Source: Opitutales bacterium (GTDB lineage Bacteria > Verrucomicrobiota > Verrucomicrobiia > Opitutales > JABSRG01). From it: a stretch of DNA of 48,496 bases. The notes beneath the pieces were generated by a model. It made no database searches and was not told where the DNA came from. It was given only the letters and a program-made list of their open reading frames with translations. Positions 17,433 through 26,074 of the stretch are shown one piece after another (the stretch's first letter is position 1; every line of letters begins with the position of its first letter). Both the position numbers and the translations under genes were made by a program. The stretch is from assembly GCA_013215165.1 (NCBI GenBank), contig JABSRG010000021.1, forward strand, positions 1 through 48,496, read 5' to 3'.

Positions 17433-17436
17433 CCCT

Positions 17437-18486
17437 ATGATCCCGTCCCCAATCCTCGCTAATGCCACCCTCATCATCGGTGTCGTTGGTGTCATTGCAG
17501 TCCTCGTCCTCGTATTTATCCTCTGGTCATTCCTGGGAACATTCATCAAGGCCTTACTGGCCGGAGCGCCTGTCGGGCTCCACACCCTGGTCGCCATGCG
17601 CCTCCGTGGCGTGCCGCACTCGCTCATCGTCGATGCGCGGATCACTGCGTTCAAGGCAGGGATCGAGCTGACCACCGACGAGCTGGAAGCTCACTACCTA
17701 GCTGAGGGTAATGTCATCCCCACCGTCCAGGCACTGATCGCCGCTGAAAAAGCCAACATCAACCTTGATTTCCCTGCAGCCTGTGCGATCGACCTCGCCA
17801 CGCGCGGCACCGATAAAAGCGTCCTTGAGGCCGTGCGCACGTCGATTAACCCGAAGGTCATCGACTGCCCCGGTGGCATGGGAGGACGCACCACGATCGA
17901 CGGTGTTTCCAAAGACGGCATCCAGGTGAAAGTGCGCGCGCGTGTCACAGTCCGCTCCAACCTAGACCAATACGTCGGCTCAGCACTGGAAGAAACAATC
18001 ATTGCCCGTGTGGGTGAGGGTATTGTCACAACAATCGGTTCCGCCGAGACATACAAACACGTTCTAGAGAGCCCCGATACCATTTCACGCACGGTGCTTT
18101 CTCGCGGTCTCGACGTGGGCACTGCTTTTGAAATTCTTTCCATTGACATCGCAGATGTAGACGTAGGCCAGAACGTCGGGGCCCAGCTGCAAGAGTCTCA
18201 AGCCGTCGCGAACAAAAACATGGCACAGGCGCAGGCAGAAATCCGTCGTGCGGCCGCGGTAGCTCTCGAACAGGAGATGAAGGCGAAAGTCGAAGAGATG
18301 CGTGCCAAACTTGTCGAAGCTGAAGCTCAGGTTCCACAGGCGATTGCTGAGGCCTTCCGTAATGGTAATTTGGGCGTCATGGACTACTATCGTTTAAACA
18401 ACATCAAAGCCGACACAGAGATGCGCACGAGCATTTCTAAGGATGATGAAGACGATAGCACCGACTCGATTACTCCGAAGGCCTAG
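17437..18486 (+). CDS. floA: flotillin-like protein FloA
   Basis: FloA scaffolds functional membrane microdomains. The start at 17437 ([10 protein letters not shown]) is chosen because the frame's earlier start overlaps the NfeD gene by 50 bp. A membrane helix at about 11-42 is followed by the conserved [17 protein letters not shown] segment, the PHB/SPFH domain ([37 protein letters not shown]) and an EA-rich coiled coil (about 245-310, [18 protein letters not shown]). At 349 residues it is close to the usual 330. It is coupled to two NfeD genes, the standard context. Confidence 0.93.
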   Translation: MIPSPILANATLIIGVVGVIAVLVLVFILWSFLGTFIKALLAGAPVGLHTLVAMRLRGVPHSLIVDARITAFKAGIELTTDELEAHYLAEGNVIPTVQALIAAEKANINLDFPAACAIDLATRGTDKSVLEAVRTSINPKVIDCPGGMGGRTTIDGVSKDGIQVKVRARVTVRSNLDQYVGSALEETIIARVGEGIVTTIGSAETYKHVLESPDTISRTVLSRGLDVGTAFEILSIDIADVDVGQNVGAQLQESQAVANKNMAQAQAEIRRAAAVALEQEMKAKVEEMRAKLVEAEAQVPQAIAEAFRNGNLGVMDYYRLNNIKADTEMRTSISKDDEDDSTDSITPKA

Positions 18487-18495
18487 ACTGAGCTA

Positions 18496-19134
18496 ATGGG
18501 TTTCTTCGATCAGATCATCGAGTTCCTCGTCCCGCTCGTTATTTTCTTGGCGTTCACGGTCGGCCCGCGGCTGCTTGAGCAGTTCGGCAAATCGCGCGAC
18601 GAAGACGAGGAGCGGCCCCAGCAGCCTGCGAGTGAAGAGCAGCGGAGGATCCAGGAGGAGATCCGACGCCGGATTCAGCGTAATCAGGAGCAACAACGTG
18701 CCCCACAAAGGCAAAGTTCCGAGAACGCTGAGCCGCCTCAGCTGGCAACGCAGCGCCCACAGAGGAATTACGATCCGACCCGGAGCGAGGGGAATCAAGA
18801 CCCGTCGCGGCCAACTACGCCTCAGGCCGCCAGTGCCGTGCCGATGTCGGACGGAGAAGATCAGCTGAAACGTCTCGCAGAAGCCCGTGAGGCCGCAGAG
18901 CGCACGCAACGAGAAATCGAATCTGCGCGACGCAAAGCCCAGTCGATTCTAAGCAAGACTCCGTCGGGTCGCAGTCCGACTCGCAGTTCAGCTTATGCAA
19001 CGGTTCCCACTTCAGAACTCAGCTTGCGTTCGATACGTCAAGCGACGCGGAACCCTGCGCGGCTACGCGAAGCTATCATCCTAAACGAAGTTCTGAGCCC
19101 GCCGGTTTCGCTCAGGAAACAGAATCAGTCTTAG
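18496..19134 (+). CDS. small single-span protein of the flotillin operon, unknown function
   Basis: The 212-residue protein has one N-terminal hydrophobic helix (about 6-24), then a long charged Gln/Arg/Glu-rich segment with coiled-coil character (about 33-75 and 120-155). A conserved-looking C-terminus, RNPARLREAIILNEVLSPPVSLR, resembles the ends of small hypothetical proteins I recall from planctomycete-type genomes. It begins 9 bp after floA and is the last gene before a strong terminator, so it is co-expressed with the NfeD/flotillin genes and may be a membrane-microdomain component. That function is inference only. Confidence 0.75.
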   Translation: MGFFDQIIEFLVPLVIFLAFTVGPRLLEQFGKSRDEDEERPQQPASEEQRRIQEEIRRRIQRNQEQQRAPQRQSSENAEPPQLATQRPQRNYDPTRSEGNQDPSRPTTPQAASAVPMSDGEDQLKRLAEAREAAERTQREIESARRKAQSILSKTPSGRSPTRSSAYATVPTSELSLRSIRQATRNPARLREAIILNEVLSPPVSLRKQNQS

Positions 19135-19171
19135 CTGATCTCCGGCTCACATTTTCCCTGACGGTAAAATG

Positions 19172-19205
19172 AAAGGGGACGCGCCCCCCAGCGCGTCCCC
19201 TTTTT
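19172..19205. terminator. strong bidirectional terminator
   Basis: GGGGACGCGC (19175-19184) pairs perfectly with GCGCGTCCCC (19191-19200) around a 6-base loop. It is flanked by AAA before and TTTTT after (19201-19205), so the stem can extend to 13 bp. On the minus strand the run TTTCATTTT follows the stem. It separates the flotillin operon from the convergent gene at 19315. Confidence 0.92.
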
Positions 19206-19314
19206 AGTTTCCATCTGATTTTGAACCTTGGTTCCCCCCAAGTTCACAGGATGAAAGTATCAAAAATCTAATACAAAACCATGCGTCTAAACAGTTAGGA
19301 ATTTAAGTATTATA

Positions 19315-20034
19315 TCAAGCCCAATGTTCTTTGATCCAGGGAGCAGGTTTAAATCGGCGAAAACCGCGTCCTTTGCCCTGAATTGCCTCAGGTGGGTTGG
19401 GGTGGCCATGAAAAACTACAACACGTGCTCCTTTGGGTAAAGTGGGCGATCTAAAGTATAAGAAAGGAAACGGAGGAATACAGCTTCGCTTAAAGCTCAC
19501 ACACCACTCTGGTGGCCAAAAAGTTACATCAAAATTTTCACGGACCTGACGTGTTAGGAAAGCCTGCTCGTTCCGAACCTCGGCTTTCACACGTTCTTGA
19601 TTTTCTCTGAAGTAACGCAGCACATCCGCATGAGCCCCGGCGTTAAATCGGAATACCGAGCTATTACCAATACCCTGACTCTTCAGCAACCAATCCTGAA
19701 TAATACAAAAATCACCTGGGTACTCAAAGAAGACGCTCAAGTCACCGGTAATCACGATGTCCAAATCGAGAAACAACACCTGTCCGGTAATGTCTTCCAA
19801 TGGATCACTCAACACGGTCAATTTCTTCCACCCACGCTCAGGGGCATTGGGATCAAGGCTCAATGGGGGTATGGGAAAATTCTCCACACCGTCCGGCAGG
19901 CCTACTGCATCGTCTGTAAAGCAAATAAAGCGAAATGGGCCAGTTAGATGCTTGCAAACCGCACGATGTAGACGTTCCACGTAATCTGGACCATATTTGG
20001 TCCCCCATTTCATACAGATTATATTCCGTTCCAT
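19315..20034 (-). CDS. glycosyltransferase-like protein (GT-A type)
   Basis: The protein has 239 residues and resembles small nucleotide-sugar transferases with a start like NIICMKWGTKYGPDYVERLHR and a FICFTDD strand. GQVLFLDLDIVITGDLS near 84-99 gives a DxD metal site (Asp90, Asp92). RFNAGAHADVLRYF and VVFHGHPNPPEA further match this uncharacterised group. There is no signal peptide or membrane span, so it is cytoplasmic or loosely bound. It stands alone, with an upstream space of 138 bp shared with the divergent protease gene. The sugar and acceptor are unknown. Confidence 0.72.
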   Translation of the reverse strand: MERNIICMKWGTKYGPDYVERLHRAVCKHLTGPFRFICFTDDAVGLPDGVENFPIPPLSLDPNAPERGWKKLTVLSDPLEDITGQVLFLDLDIVITGDLSVFFEYPGDFCIIQDWLLKSQGIGNSSVFRFNAGAHADVLRYFRENQERVKAEVRNEQAFLTRQVRENFDVTFWPPEWCVSFKRSCIPPFPFLYFRSPTLPKGARVVVFHGHPNPPEAIQGKGRGFRRFKPAPWIKEHWA

Positions 20035-20172
20035 TTAGAAACACCTCTTCAAAACTAAAGACTAAGTAACGACAACCCGCAAAACCCTAATTCAACCTAC
20101 GGAACTTTAACGGCATACCGTTGTTTCCGGATAGATTGACACACAAGGCACTCTTAGCCGACCTCTCACATT

Positions 20173-21672
20173 ATGAAGCACTTTCCACTCGTTGTAGCTC
20201 TAGCTTTCCCCATAACCCTTCCCTATGCCGAAGACACCACGGAACAAACCGACACTACAGACACCGCATCGATAAATGTCGACCCCCTTGAGGCACTGCG
20301 CGATGAAATCGAACAACTGAGCACAGAGAGCAGACTGAGAGAATTGCAACTCAAGGAGGAATTTGCCGACAAAATCGTCGAAACTCAGCGCCTAAAGATC
20401 GAAGCAGATCACCAGAGAGCAGAGGCACAGGCCGAACTCGCCGAGATGCAAAAAGAGCGGCAAGCCATCGAAGCCGAATTATCGCTGAACGCTTCCAAAA
20501 CGAAGATGGAACTGGCAGAGCTCGAAGCGAAAAACAAACGTCTCGAACTGGAAATCGATGCACTCAAAAACGAAAGCCAATTAGCTATCGCTGAAATACG
20601 TGCAGAAGCCGAGGTTCTCGCAGCAAAACATCACCTCGGTGAGGAAAAAGCGAAAGCAGAGCTCGCCGCCATGGCTATTCAGCACAAGAAATTGATGGCC
20701 GAAGTCGAGATGATCAACGTAGCAAACAACCGGCAAGAGGCAGAACTAAAAAGTGACCAGCTCGAGATTCAGTCCGAGGCATTACGTCTCGATTTACGCC
20801 GCAAAGAATTGCTCGCAGCTAACGATGCTTCAAACTTGGAACTCACTCAACTCAAGCGCCAACTCGAAATCCGCGAACAAGCGGCAAAACTCCGTGATTC
20901 CCTAGATATTGAGGAATCCTACGAGGCGACGCCTTTCGACGGTTCGACACTTACCGTAAGCGATCGTCGCATTGCGCTCAACGGCCCAATCATTCGTGGT
21001 ACGGCCGATTTCGTTACTGAGCGGATTCATTTTTTTAATAATCAAGATAGCGAAGCCCCGCTCTTCATCGTAATCGACACCTGTCCGGGAGGGTCAGTCA
21101 TGGAAGGCTATCGCATCCTTAAGGCCATGGAGGCAAGTGACGCCCCAGTCCATGTCGTTGTAAAAAGCTTCGCCGCCAGTATGGCTGCCGTCATCCTTAC
21201 GATGGCTGAGCATTCTTATGCATTTCCCAACGCGGTCATTCTGCACCACCAACCCTTCTCTTTCTCGGTCGGAAACCTGACTCAGCAAAACGAGCAGATG
21301 GAGATTTTCAATCAATGGGCAGAGCGCCTGCATCAGCCCGTGGCCGATAAAATGGGAGTCAGCCTGGAAGATTTTTATACCCAAATGTATGAAAATAATT
21401 CGGATGGTGACTGGCAGGAGTTCGCAGACGTCGCTCAAGAACTCAAGTGGGTGGACAACATCATTGAGGAATTGCGTGAAGAGGGCATTCGCAGGCGCCC
21501 GGGCAGTGAAGCCCCCCAGCCCTTTATCATATTCGCCGGCACAGACGCGGACACTGCAGCTGCTCAAGTAAAGTCCCAAGTCCCTCAAAACGCCTATATT
21601 CCCACACCCGGACCTTTTGACTTCTACTTCCTTTATAACCGCAATGGCTTCTACCGCTGGCCAAGTCTCTAA
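20173..21672 (+). CDS. exported ClpP-like serine protease with N-terminal coiled coil
   Basis: The protein has 499 residues. A signal peptide (1-19, ending LPYA-ED) is followed by a Thr/Asp-rich linker and a coiled coil of about 200 residues (38-242, rich in Glu, Ala, Lys and Leu). A ClpP-like domain then spans about 255-435. The oxyanion loop is TCPGGSVMEGY (303-313), the nucleophile is Ser336 in SFAASMAAV, the catalytic His is His359 in ILHHQP, and a DGDWQEF segment (411-417) with KWVDNI stands where ClpP has its acidic residue. A C-terminal tail of 60 residues ends in an aromatic-rich FDFYFLYNRNGFYRW. True ClpP is cytoplasmic and served by ClpX or ClpA; none is here and export would separate them. 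Probably a periplasmic protease with its own assembly module. Confidence 0.82.
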   Translation: MKHFPLVVALAFPITLPYAEDTTEQTDTTDTASINVDPLEALRDEIEQLSTESRLRELQLKEEFADKIVETQRLKIEADHQRAEAQAELAEMQKERQAIEAELSLNASKTKMELAELEAKNKRLELEIDALKNESQLAIAEIRAEAEVLAAKHHLGEEKAKAELAAMAIQHKKLMAEVEMINVANNRQEAELKSDQLEIQSEALRLDLRRKELLAANDASNLELTQLKRQLEIREQAAKLRDSLDIEESYEATPFDGSTLTVSDRRIALNGPIIRGTADFVTERIHFFNNQDSEAPLFIVIDTCPGGSVMEGYRILKAMEASDAPVHVVVKSFAASMAAVILTMAEHSYAFPNAVILHHQPFSFSVGNLTQQNEQMEIFNQWAERLHQPVADKMGVSLEDFYTQMYENNSDGDWQEFADVAQELKWVDNIIEELREEGIRRRPGSEAPQPFIIFAGTDADTAAAQVKSQVPQNAYIPTPGPFDFYFLYNRNGFYRWPSL

Positions 21673-21679
21673 AGAGTCC

Positions 21680-22582
21680 TCAACAGAGCCCTAATTGTCG
21701 GTACCCAGCACGGAAGTCTTCTATCGCAGGAGTCCAGCCCACCTCCTGGCTCAAATAACTTGAACGAATTTTCCGATTCGGACGTCGTCCGCCACTGAAG
21801 CGACTCCCACGAGCATCTTTATGAGCAGACGCTGGATCATATCTCAACGGACCGCGCCCCAACTCGACGGCGATCCAATCTACGATCTCCTGGCGCGTCG
21901 ATGGCCTGCCATCCACGGCGTTGTAGCGAGCGCGCGGTAAGCGCTCTCTGCTTAGCACCGCCAGTATCGCTCCAACAATGTCTTCGCGATGGATCAAATT
22001 AAGATAAATATCCCCGTACCCAGGCAGCGTCTGCCCCTCTGCGTGGACAACTTGGTTCCACAGTAAATGCCGTTCGGGTCCATAAATACCACCGAGGCGT
22101 AATACGGTACTATCTAGAACCGAGCCCTCCACACACCGCTCCGCCTCCACCAGGATCTCACCAAATTGAGACGCAGGAGCCAACGGGGTATCCTCATCGA
22201 CCCAGTCGCCACCGTGTTCTCCGTAAACGCTGGTGCTACTGGTGTAAACGTAACGCCGCGCCCCGGAAGAAATGGCCCAATCCATGAGAGCTTGCTGCCC
22301 CTCGATATAAGATTCCCGGTAGCCCTCTGGACTACGGCTCGCCGAGCTAACAAGATTTACCACATAATCTACTCGATCGGGTAAGCTATCGCGAAAGTCT
22401 CCGATATCCGAAAGTGTACAAGCAACCGCCGCGATGCCTTGTCGTTCAAAATTTGCAATGCGCTCTAGGTTGCGTGTCACCGCAGTGACCTCCATCCCGA
22501 GATCTCTTGCACGCAGGACCAATGCAGTACCCACGTAACCAGCACCTGCCACTACCAGCTTTGGACTGATGTGTTTGCTCAT
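21680..22582 (-). CDS. NAD(P)-dependent epimerase/dehydratase, atypical SDR (YeeZ-like)
   Basis: This extended SDR-type Rossmann protein of 300 residues carries the nucleotide motif GAGYVGT at 13-19 and the YTSSTSVYGEHGG strand near 113-125. The classical Y-x-x-x-K pair is missing: the corresponding region is SQFGEILVEAE (138-148). That matches atypical SDRs such as YeeZ, whose reaction is uncertain. It ends 8 bp from the convergent protease gene. Its ATG overlaps the stop of the upstream ligase-like gene by one base (TAATG), so it is made with that protein and may act on a surface sugar. Confidence 0.82.
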   Translation of the reverse strand: MSKHISPKLVVAGAGYVGTALVLRARDLGMEVTAVTRNLERIANFERQGIAAVACTLSDIGDFRDSLPDRVDYVVNLVSSASRSPEGYRESYIEGQQALMDWAISSGARRYVYTSSTSVYGEHGGDWVDEDTPLAPASQFGEILVEAERCVEGSVLDSTVLRLGGIYGPERHLLWNQVVHAEGQTLPGYGDIYLNLIHREDIVGAILAVLSRERLPRARYNAVDGRPSTRQEIVDWIAVELGRGPLRYDPASAHKDARGSRFSGGRRPNRKIRSSYLSQEVGWTPAIEDFRAGYRQLGLC

Positions 22583-25269
22583 TATCTTATTTCAGAAGCC
22601 GCAAAGAAGTAGCGTCTCCATGCATCGGTTGCACCTTTAAAGTCTCCTAATTCCCCGCGTAATCTCCCAAGCCACTCCCAGGCTTGGATTTGCGTATGAC
22701 CTGGGATTTCAGTCGTGGTTTCGAGGACCTCAATAGCATCATATAGCCGACCTTTGGCATAATACTGATTGGCCAATCCCAATGCCCGCACTGGATCGCT
22801 AGCATTGTTCGCAAACTGACGCTCTAGAGCAGTCAGAGATATCTCAGTATTTTCGACAGGCAGCATGGTTTGCGGGACAAACTGCAACACCCAATCATGC
22901 ATAGAGGCATGGTTCTCTTTGTGAAGCATGGCGAAAAATTGTATATCCCAAGCATCGACCTCTCCATTAAAGAGCTGCGGCATCATTGCCTCCATACTAC
23001 TTTGGCCGAGCTCGCCAGCTACCCGATAGAGATGAACGCGCGGTATTTGACCAATGAAATCGGGACCAAATCCACCGGGCCGTACATCATCTAACATAAG
23101 CTCGGAAAGCCGAGCGTCCTCGACGCGCTCATATACCTTGAGGCGCAAGGGCGGTGAAAATTCGGACAAGGAAATAAGAGCTTCACGGCTTTCATCCTGC
23201 TCAAATCCGATTTGGATCATCTGGTTGAACAACTCGTCTTGATTCTCAGCGGGACGATCTATTGCCATCCGCCAAGCAGCGAGACCGCGCGACACTTTTC
23301 TACGTTCAAACCAGACTCGACCCTCCTCAAAGGGGATCACCGCAAGGTTGGGCTCAAGTAATTGAGCTATGCGAAATATGCGCGCAGCGCGTGCTTCATC
23401 TCTCCCTCCGGCTCGTAAATAACCTGCCGCATGGGAAAAGTAGGCTTTCCAGCTCAGTGGGCTCCAGGCACCCCACCATGCGGCAGCATCTTCAACCTTG
23501 TCGGGATCGCGCGTCTCTACTGCTAGCTTGATCTGTTCTATCGCCCTCGATTCAACAAGATCTGGATGCACCGGCCAGCGTGTCGCACTTCCCAGAATCC
23601 AAGTGCCTCCTATCAATATTGCGACTAAACCACCCACCTGCACAGCTCGTATGGCTACCCAAGGTAATGGACGTTGCCCAATAAGCAGCCATCCAGAAAT
23701 CCGAGAGTCGCGCAGACACAAAGCCATCAATAGGGATCCTAGAAGAAATATACCAACCCGATGCCATCCCCCATCGACCAGGCTGTGCCCCAACACCACC
23801 GCAGCCAAACCGATCGTCAAAAATCGACTTTGAGCCTTGTGCCGTCGCGCCGTGCGCAATGCTGTCAGCATCCACCCGACCAATGCCAAAACCACCAGAG
23901 CAAAAGCAACCCAACCCTGCTCAGAAAGAAACCAGAGCCAATCATTTTCAGGAAAAGTAACTGCTTTGCCGACCGCCGCCTGTTCTAAGAATTGGGGGAT
24001 CCAGGCCTCGAATTGCCCCGAGCCCAGGCCCAAAGGATGTTCGCTGATCATAGCCCAGGTATCCACCCAGATACGCGTGCGGAACTCGGACTCTGGCATA
24101 CCTACAACGACCGGTGGAAACAAGCGATCGCGCAGACTCGAGTCGCCGAGCATCAGGATGAGTCCAAAAACCAATAGAGATGGCAGGCCGTATTTCAGCC
24201 CACGGTTTCCACTTCGGCCCCAAATCCAGGAGGTCCCGAGAAACACCAGCATTCCAAGCAACGCAAACACTACACCGCCTCGAGACTCGATGCGGAACAG
24301 CGCCATCCCAGCAAACCCCGTGATCCCCATAGCTAGCATCGTGGGGATGAGTCGACCTTCCGTCAGGGTGATTACAAATAGCCCCAAGCCCAAAACAGTC
24401 CCCACTGCGAAAACAATTGCGGTCTGATTACGACTTGGAAAAAAACTCGTCGTTTTCCCAGGTTCGGAATCCAGCCACGTGAGATCGGCGAAAAATAGAA
24501 ATGCGAGTAAGCTGATCCCAAACCCTAAAATCCACAGAATCGCCTGGTTGGATGTCGCATGCGTCCTCCACGCGAGGATCGTATGCAACCAACCCACTCC
24601 AGCCGTACAGAGGATGGCAGCGACAGCAAACTGTCCGATATTCTGAACACCCAATGGATAACGACTGAGTTCAGGATAGCTCCCCGCTCCACCCCCTAAA
24701 ATTTCTTCCGAGCTGAACCCCATGGGTAGCAAGGCGAGCCAAGCGAGACCAAGAAAAATCCAACTGCCCCACCATACCACACCTGTTGAGCGCCGGAGTG
24801 GCGGCGTCAGCATCATGCTCAGCCCAACGCCACAAAGAAAAATTCCCTGAGACAGCACGGTGCCCCCTCCGCCAAAAAAAATGAGCAGGACACAAAACAG
24901 GGCAGCCCAGACATAAGGCCTTATTTCAGATGAGATCTCACTCAGAGTTCGGCGGCGATCATGGTGATCCACTTGGTTGAGATCGACTCCAGCAGCGCCA
25001 AGCATCCAGTGGATTACATCATTGTGCTCTTTAATGCCTTCCGAATCACGCTCACTATGCTGTGACTTCTCTGGGAAATACGTTCCTCGCGATCCTGTCG
25101 AAGGCACACGACTACGTTTGCGATCTTGTTTACCTGTTCTAACGCCTCGATGTTTGGAACTTCCTTCTCGTGATCGCCGCCTACGCGAAGATTGAGAAGT
25201 TCGCCTTCGACTCCGGTCGCGATTAGAGCGCCTGGGATATTCAGATTCGTCTGCCATGACCTCAGCCAA
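22582..25269 (-). CDS. O-antigen ligase/polymerase-like membrane protein with TPR region
   Basis: In 895 residues there are three parts. Residues 12-61 are a disordered tract very rich in Arg and Ser. Residues about 118-560 hold some ten to twelve membrane spans of the Wzy/WaaL type, with RTRIWVDTWAMISEHPLGLG at 397-416 and NDWLWFLSEQGW in the periplasmic-loop region, the ligase signature area. Residues about 590-895 are helical repeats ending in recognisable TPR units (DPVRALGLANQYYAKGRLYDAIEVLE). Such proteins polymerise or transfer glycans at the outer face of the inner membrane. An ATG at 25257 is an alternative start. It is upstream of and coupled to the SDR gene. Confidence 0.82.
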   Translation of the reverse strand: MAEVMADESEYPRRSNRDRSRRRTSQSSRRRRSREGSSKHRGVRTGKQDRKRSRVPSTGSRGTYFPEKSQHSERDSEGIKEHNDVIHWMLGAAGVDLNQVDHHDRRRTLSEISSEIRPYVWAALFCVLLIFFGGGGTVLSQGIFLCGVGLSMMLTPPLRRSTGVVWWGSWIFLGLAWLALLPMGFSSEEILGGGAGSYPELSRYPLGVQNIGQFAVAAILCTAGVGWLHTILAWRTHATSNQAILWILGFGISLLAFLFFADLTWLDSEPGKTTSFFPSRNQTAIVFAVGTVLGLGLFVITLTEGRLIPTMLAMGITGFAGMALFRIESRGGVVFALLGMLVFLGTSWIWGRSGNRGLKYGLPSLLVFGLILMLGDSSLRDRLFPPVVVGMPESEFRTRIWVDTWAMISEHPLGLGSGQFEAWIPQFLEQAAVGKAVTFPENDWLWFLSEQGWVAFALVVLALVGWMLTALRTARRHKAQSRFLTIGLAAVVLGHSLVDGGWHRVGIFLLGSLLMALCLRDSRISGWLLIGQRPLPWVAIRAVQVGGLVAILIGGTWILGSATRWPVHPDLVESRAIEQIKLAVETRDPDKVEDAAAWWGAWSPLSWKAYFSHAAGYLRAGGRDEARAARIFRIAQLLEPNLAVIPFEEGRVWFERRKVSRGLAAWRMAIDRPAENQDELFNQMIQIGFEQDESREALISLSEFSPPLRLKVYERVEDARLSELMLDDVRPGGFGPDFIGQIPRVHLYRVAGELGQSSMEAMMPQLFNGEVDAWDIQFFAMLHKENHASMHDWVLQFVPQTMLPVENTEISLTALERQFANNASDPVRALGLANQYYAKGRLYDAIEVLETTTEIPGHTQIQAWEWLGRLRGELGDFKGATDAWRRYFFAASEIR

Positions 25270-25342
25270 TCAACGACGGCATTTTAGGCTCTAGTTTTCT
25301 GAGAAAACCCCGATGCATAGATTCATTGCAACAGGGATCACC

Positions 25343-25879
25343 CTAGAATGCATTTTTCCACATCATCGACTCCATTGGACGCGGCGACAGCTCATTATAT
25401 TTGGCTGAGCCTTTTTTGTTGTAAGGTGTGAGCACCTCACCACGGGCATCGAAATAGATCAGCTGTGCGATGGGCATACCGGGGTAAACGCGGACCGGCT
25501 GATGGACAGAAATCTCCAGTGTCCAGTGGTTACAAAACCCAATATCTCCCTTTCCAGCCGTGGCATGAATATCTATGCCCAAACGCCCGACACTCGATTT
25601 CCCCTCGAGAAAAGGCACATGGGCATGGGTCTCGGTATACTCGCGAGTCACTCCCAGATACGTACGGCCTGGATGGAGCACATATCCCTGGTCACTCATC
25701 TCAAAATGCTCCACCTCATTATGCCTCTTGGCATCGAGAACTGCGTCTACATAAACCGCAAGGTTTTGCCCGAGATGGACGTCGTAGCTATTAGAACCCA
25801 GACAGGCGCGGTCAAACGGCTCGATTACAATTCGCTTCTTCTCGATTTCCTCAAGAATGGCAGAGTCACTTAAAATCAT
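25343..25879 (-). CDS. dcd: dCTP deaminase
   Basis: Dcd converts dCTP to dUTP, which feeds thymidylate synthesis. The 178-residue sequence has LGSNSYDVHLG at 27-37, the EGKSSVGRLGI substrate segment at 92-101, HATAGKGDIGFCNHWTLEI with catalytic Glu122, and a C-terminal YNKKGSAKYNE lid. The HATAGKGDIGF form, rather than the proteobacterial HVTAHRIDPGW, resembles homologues in Bacteroidota and relatives. Whether it also has dUTPase activity cannot be told. It lies between tRNA-Ala and the ligase-like gene. Confidence 0.93.
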   Translation of the reverse strand: MILSDSAILEEIEKKRIVIEPFDRACLGSNSYDVHLGQNLAVYVDAVLDAKRHNEVEHFEMSDQGYVLHPGRTYLGVTREYTETHAHVPFLEGKSSVGRLGIDIHATAGKGDIGFCNHWTLEISVHQPVRVYPGMPIAQLIYFDARGEVLTPYNKKGSAKYNELSPRPMESMMWKNAF

Positions 25880-25924
25880 GGTCTCAGAGCTACCGTACCA
25901 AGATTCAGACTCAAGACCCGATCA

Positions 25925-25946
25925 CACCATCTCTGCACTACAGAGA

Positions 25947-25951
<5 letters not shown>
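25925..25951 (-). other. perfect hairpin spanning the tRNA-Ala 3' end
   Basis: Eleven bases at the left (CACCATCTCTG, 25925-25935 on the plus strand) are fully complementary to CAGAGATGGTG (25941-25951), with a 5-base loop. On the minus strand the first arm contains the CCA end of the tRNA. There is no T-run after it, so it is not a standard terminator. It may instead mark the precursor for 3' processing or end transcription by another route. Confidence 0.6.
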
Positions 25952-26022
<71 letters not shown>

Positions 26023-26074
26023 GAAAACGAATCGTAACACAAAAAAGTGAATCCCAGGAGGGTCAAATATTTTA

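Noticed and set aside
19213-19242. Inverted repeat GAACCTTGG/CCAAGTTC
   Set aside because: Has a bulge and no T-run on either strand; the strong terminator at 19172-19205 already separates the genes.
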